Below, in pieces: positions 61,673 to 64,000 of a DNA stretch of 64,000 nt (the first letter of the stretch is position 1; every line of letters starts with the position of its first letter). The stretch covers positions 62,001 to 126,000 of the forward strand of contig UBTY01000027.1 of assembly GCA_900468535.1 (NCBI GenBank). The letters are read 5' to 3'. The notes below the pieces were generated by a model, which ran no database searches, was not told the DNA's origin, and was given only the letters and a program-made list of their open reading frames with translations. This stretch comes from Hyphomicrobiales bacterium (GTDB lineage Bacteria > Pseudomonadota > Alphaproteobacteria > Rhizobiales > Rhizobiaceae). The translations under genes and the position numbers were made by a program.

Positions 61673-62647
61673 TTATTCCGCTGCGATGAGCAGCTTTTTC
61701 TCGCGCGCGGCCTTGAGGCGGGCGAAATCATCGCCGGCATGATGTGAAGAACGGGTCAGCGGGCTCGAAGCCACCATCAGGAAGCCCTTGGTGTAGGCAA
61801 CCGTCTCGTAGGACTTGAACTCGTCAGGCGTGACGAAGCTCATGACCTTGTGGTGCTTGCGGGTCGGCTGCAGGTATTGGCCGATCGTCAGGAAGTCGAC
61901 GTCGGCAGTGCGCAGGTCGTCCATCAGCTGCAGCACTTCGTTTCGCTCTTCGCCGAGGCCGACCATGATGCCCGACTTGGTGAACATGGTCGGATCCAGT
62001 TCCTTCACGCGCTGCAGCAGGCGGATGGAGTGGAAATAGCGTGCGCCTGGGCGAACCGTCAGGTAGTTGCCTGCAACGGTCTCCATGTTGTGATTGAACA
62101 CGTCAGGCTTGGCGGCAACGACGCGCTCCAGAGCACCGGGCTTCTTCAGGAAGTCGGGCGTCAGGATTTCGATCGTGGTCATCGGCGACGCTGCACGGAT
62201 CGCCCAGATCACCTTCTCGAAATGTTCGGCACCACCGTCTTCCAGATCGTCGCGGTCGACGGACGTGATGACGACATGGCTGAGGCCCATTTGCTTGACG
62301 GCCTTGGCGACGTTCTCAGGCTCGGCCATATCGAGTGCATTCGGCTTGCCGGTCGAGACATTGCAGAAGGCACAGGCGCGTGTACAGATCTCGCCCATGA
62401 TCATGAAGGTGGCGTGCTTCTTGTCCCAGCACTCGCCGATATTCGGGCAGCCGGCTTCCTCGCAGACCGTGACGAGCTTGTGCTCCTTCACGATCGATCG
62501 GGTCTCGGCGTAGCCCTTGGAGGTCGGCGCCTTGACGCGGATCCAGTCCGGCTTGCGCATGACTTCCTGATCGGGCTTGTGGGCCTTCTCCGGGTGGCGC
62601 ACGCGCTTTTCAGCGTCTGGATTGATCCTGTCGAGAATAGTTACCAT
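61673..62647 (-). CDS. lipA: Lipoyl synthase
   Basis: A 324-residue radical-SAM enzyme that inserts two sulfurs into octanoyl groups of pyruvate and 2-oxoglutarate dehydrogenase. The auxiliary cluster cysteines ([12 protein letters not shown]), the radical-SAM cysteines (CTRACAFC, Cx3Cx2C) and the C-terminal [10 protein letters not shown] serine motif are all present. The ATG at 62647 gives the usual MVTILD start. lpd, whose E3 product works in the same complexes, lies upstream on the same strand. Confidence 0.97.
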   Translation of the reverse strand: MVTILDRINPDAEKRVRHPEKAHKPDQEVMRKPDWIRVKAPTSKGYAETRSIVKEHKLVTVCEEAGCPNIGECWDKKHATFMIMGEICTRACAFCNVSTGKPNALDMAEPENVAKAVKQMGLSHVVITSVDRDDLEDGGAEHFEKVIWAIRAASPMTTIEILTPDFLKKPGALERVVAAKPDVFNHNMETVAGNYLTVRPGARYFHSIRLLQRVKELDPTMFTKSGIMVGLGEERNEVLQLMDDLRTADVDFLTIGQYLQPTRKHHKVMSFVTPDEFKSYETVAYTKGFLMVASSPLTRSSHHAGDDFARLKAAREKKLLIAAE

Positions 62648-62687
62648 CAATAACCTGCCTTCAAACCGCCGGAAGCGGCCTTCTTCG

Positions 62688-62936
62688 TCAGCGTCTGACG
62701 AGTTTTGCCATAAATAGCAAGATGCAAGAGCCCGCGAAACCCGTCACAAGGTAACCCTGCCAACCGCTGCCGACATAGATGCCGGCGCGGGCGAAGATCG
62801 CGCTTGCCAGCACCGCGCCGACGATACCGATGATGATGTTCATGAAAACACCAAAGCGGATGTTCATCAGAATGCCTGCCAGCCAACCCGCCAGGCCGCC
62901 GATGATGATCGTTGCAATCAAGCCTACGCCGTCCAT
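62688..62936 (-). CDS. GlsB/YeaQ/YmgE family small membrane protein (first copy)
   Basis: An 82-residue protein of three hydrophobic segments rich in glycine ([25 protein letters not shown], then [17 protein letters not shown]). The family is linked to stress and envelope responses, and no reaction is known. It is the second of two tandem paralogues, 13 nt after the other, placed between lpd and lipA. Confidence 0.85.
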   Translation of the reverse strand: MDGVGLIATIIIGGLAGWLAGILMNIRFGVFMNIIIGIVGAVLASAIFARAGIYVGSGWQGYLVTGFAGSCILLFMAKLVRR

Positions 62937-62949
62937 CCTGCCCTCGCCC

Positions 62950-63204
62950 CTACGCTATCGCCCTTGCGATCAGAACCACGATGATGGCACCGACCGTGGC
63001 ATGAATGATCTGCACCACAAGCGCATTATCGATACCAAGCGATATTCCCAGCGCGTTGAAGAGAAAGCCTCCAACAAACGCACCGATGATGCCGCTCAGC
63101 AGGCACCGTATCAATCCGCCTCCGCCGACGATCAGGCTGGCGAGGAAGCCCGCCACCAGACCGATCAGGAGGAAGATAAGCAATGCCTGCGTACCCATAG
63201 ACAT
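62950..63204 (-). CDS. GlsB/YeaQ/YmgE family small membrane protein (second copy)
   Basis: An 84-residue paralogue of the neighbouring gene with the same three-segment glycine-rich layout (LLIFLLIGLVAGFLASLIVGGGGLI, LLSGIIGAFVGGFLF, VVQIIHATVGAIIVVLIARAIA). Sequence identity between the two is low outside the glycine pattern, so they diverged long ago or arose separately. The ATG at 63204 has AGGAAAT upstream. It is 76 nt after lpd. Confidence 0.85.
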   Translation of the reverse strand: MSMGTQALLIFLLIGLVAGFLASLIVGGGGLIRCLLSGIIGAFVGGFLFNALGISLGIDNALVVQIIHATVGAIIVVLIARAIA

Positions 63205-63280
63205 GATGATTTCCTTTCGCTTTTTCCAGTCCGAGATTGAATGTGATCCAATCCGTCATAGAGAGCGGCGAAGAAAATTA

Positions 63281-64000
63281 TCAAGCGTTCAGGACACGAC
63301 CATAGGCATCCAGAACCGCTTCCTTCATGGTTTCGGAAACCGTCGGATGCGGGAAGATGGTGTGCATCAGTTCCTCTTCGGTCGTCTCCAGGTTCATGGC
63401 GACGACGAAGCCCTGGATCAGTTCGGTGACTTCGGCGCCGACCATGTGGGCGCCGAGCAGTTCGCCGGTCTTCTTGTCGAAGATCACCTTGCAGAGACCC
63501 TGGTCCTCGCCGAGCGCGATGGCCTTGCCGTTGGCGACGAATGAGAAGCGGCCGACGCGGATGTCGCGGCCGGCTTCCTTGGCCTTGGCTTCCGTCAGAC
63601 CGACGGAGGCGACCTGCGGGTGGCAGTAGGTGCAGCCGGGGACCTTGCCTTTGTCGGTCGGATGAACGTTCGGCAGGCCGGCGATCTTTTCGACGCAGAC
63701 GACGCCCTCGTGCTCGGCCTTGTGGGCGAGCATCGGCGGGCCGGCGACGTCGCCGATGGCATAGATGCCTGACACATTGGTCTTGCCGTAGCCGTCGATG
63801 ACGACGCAGCCGCGGTCGGTCTTGACGCCGACGGCTTCGAGGCCGAGGTTCTCGATGTTGCCCTGCACGCCGACGGCCGAGATCATGCGGTCGGCAACGA
63901 TCTGCTGGACCTTGCCGTCAGCCGTCTCGACATGCGCGGTGATGCTGTCGGCGGCCTTTTCGACCTTGGTGATCTTGGCGCTGGTGATGATCTTCATGCC
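63281..64000 (-). CDS. lpd: Dihydrolipoamide dehydrogenase, C-terminal part (runs off the window)
   Basis: The minus-strand frame is open from base 64000 to a TGA at 63281, giving 240 residues; the start and the redox disulfide lie outside. Visible parts are the end of the NAD domain (MISAVGVQGNIENLGLEAVG), the FAD motif GIYAIGDVAG and the dimerisation domain with GAHMVGAEVTELIQG and the catalytic HPTVSE. E3 reoxidises the lipoyl groups of 2-oxoacid dehydrogenases. Which complex this copy serves cannot be told here, but lipA nearby suggests pyruvate dehydrogenase. Confidence 0.95.
   Translation of the reverse strand, partial: GMKIITSAKITKVEKAADSITAHVETADGKVQQIVADRMISAVGVQGNIENLGLEAVGVKTDRGCVVIDGYGKTNVSGIYAIGDVAGPPMLAHKAEHEGVVCVEKIAGLPNVHPTDKGKVPGCTYCHPQVASVGLTEAKAKEAGRDIRVGRFSFVANGKAIALGEDQGLCKVIFDKKTGELLGAHMVGAEVTELIQGFVVAMNLETTEEELMHTIFPHPTVSETMKEAVLDAYGRVLNA

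Noticed and set aside
1..64000. CRISPR arrays, transposons, prophage, defence or secretion islands
   Set aside because: No direct-repeat arrays, transposase, integrase or phage structural genes were recognised; gene content and order look like core chromosome.

Overview
The window is chromosomal DNA of an alphaproteobacterium, almost certainly a member of the Rhizobiaceae (Rhizobium/Agrobacterium/Sinorhizobium side). The inference rests on protein families and gene order read from the sequence: a phosphatidylcholine synthase; a dusB-ntrB-ntrC-ntrY-ntrX-hfq-hflX block opposite an ispDF fusion; lpd and lipA close together; the cysG-DUF2849-cysI-DUF934 sulfur operon; a stand-alone peptide-deformylase-like protein; and high-GC codon use throughout. 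I see no phage, transposase, integrase, CRISPR array or plasmid functions. It reads as core genome, with genes packed tightly and many 4-bp ATGA overlaps.

Layout. 1-11.6 kb: a partial rhomboid protease, a candidate small RNA, a PAS_5 protein, a double-PilZ protein, proline iminopeptidase, a LapG-like (BTLCP) cysteine protease, a membrane-anchored protein, a SPOR-domain D,D-carboxypeptidase, serine dehydratase, two membrane proteins and a MerR regulator with a palindromic operator. 11.7-18 kb: MgtE, a peptide-deformylase relative that has lost catalytic residues, a DUF502 membrane protein, and GlmS and GlmU, which make UDP-GlcNAc for the cell envelope. 18-28.2 kb: two ABC importers in a row, a YtfQRT-YjfF type (galactofuranose-like) system with a GntR regulator, and a BMP/nucleoside-type system. 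28.2-35 kb: quinone oxidoreductase, Pcs, ferredoxin-NADP reductase, a GntR regulator and a MacA/MacB-type export module split over three genes.

35-49.3 kb: a small helical protein, tRNA-Lys, a secreted cysteine-containing protein, a NUDIX hydrolase, a diguanylate cyclase, CcdA, an AEC carrier, a UbiH-like monooxygenase, the sulfite-reduction/siroheme operon, a deaminase-MazG pair and another flavin monooxygenase. 49.3-58.7 kb: HflX, Hfq and the two nitrogen two-component systems NtrYX and NtrBC with DusB upstream. 58.9-64 kb: IspDF, PncC, a RatA/Coq10-like START protein, a FlaR-like ATPase, LipA, two tandem GlsB/YeaQ-type membrane proteins and the C-terminal part of dihydrolipoamide dehydrogenase, which runs off the end.

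No clearly new multi-gene system stands out. The most useful leads are small: an unannotated RNA with a near-perfect intrinsic terminator (766-~870, minus strand), an orphan plus-strand terminator in the pcs leader (29947-29970), a pseudo-deformylase, a PilZ pair with one intact and one degraded c-di-GMP site, a Cys-rich tail on a DUF1624 acyltransferase, and several strong inverted repeats at promoters (11642-11665, 31652-31661, 46424-46457, 55033-55087).
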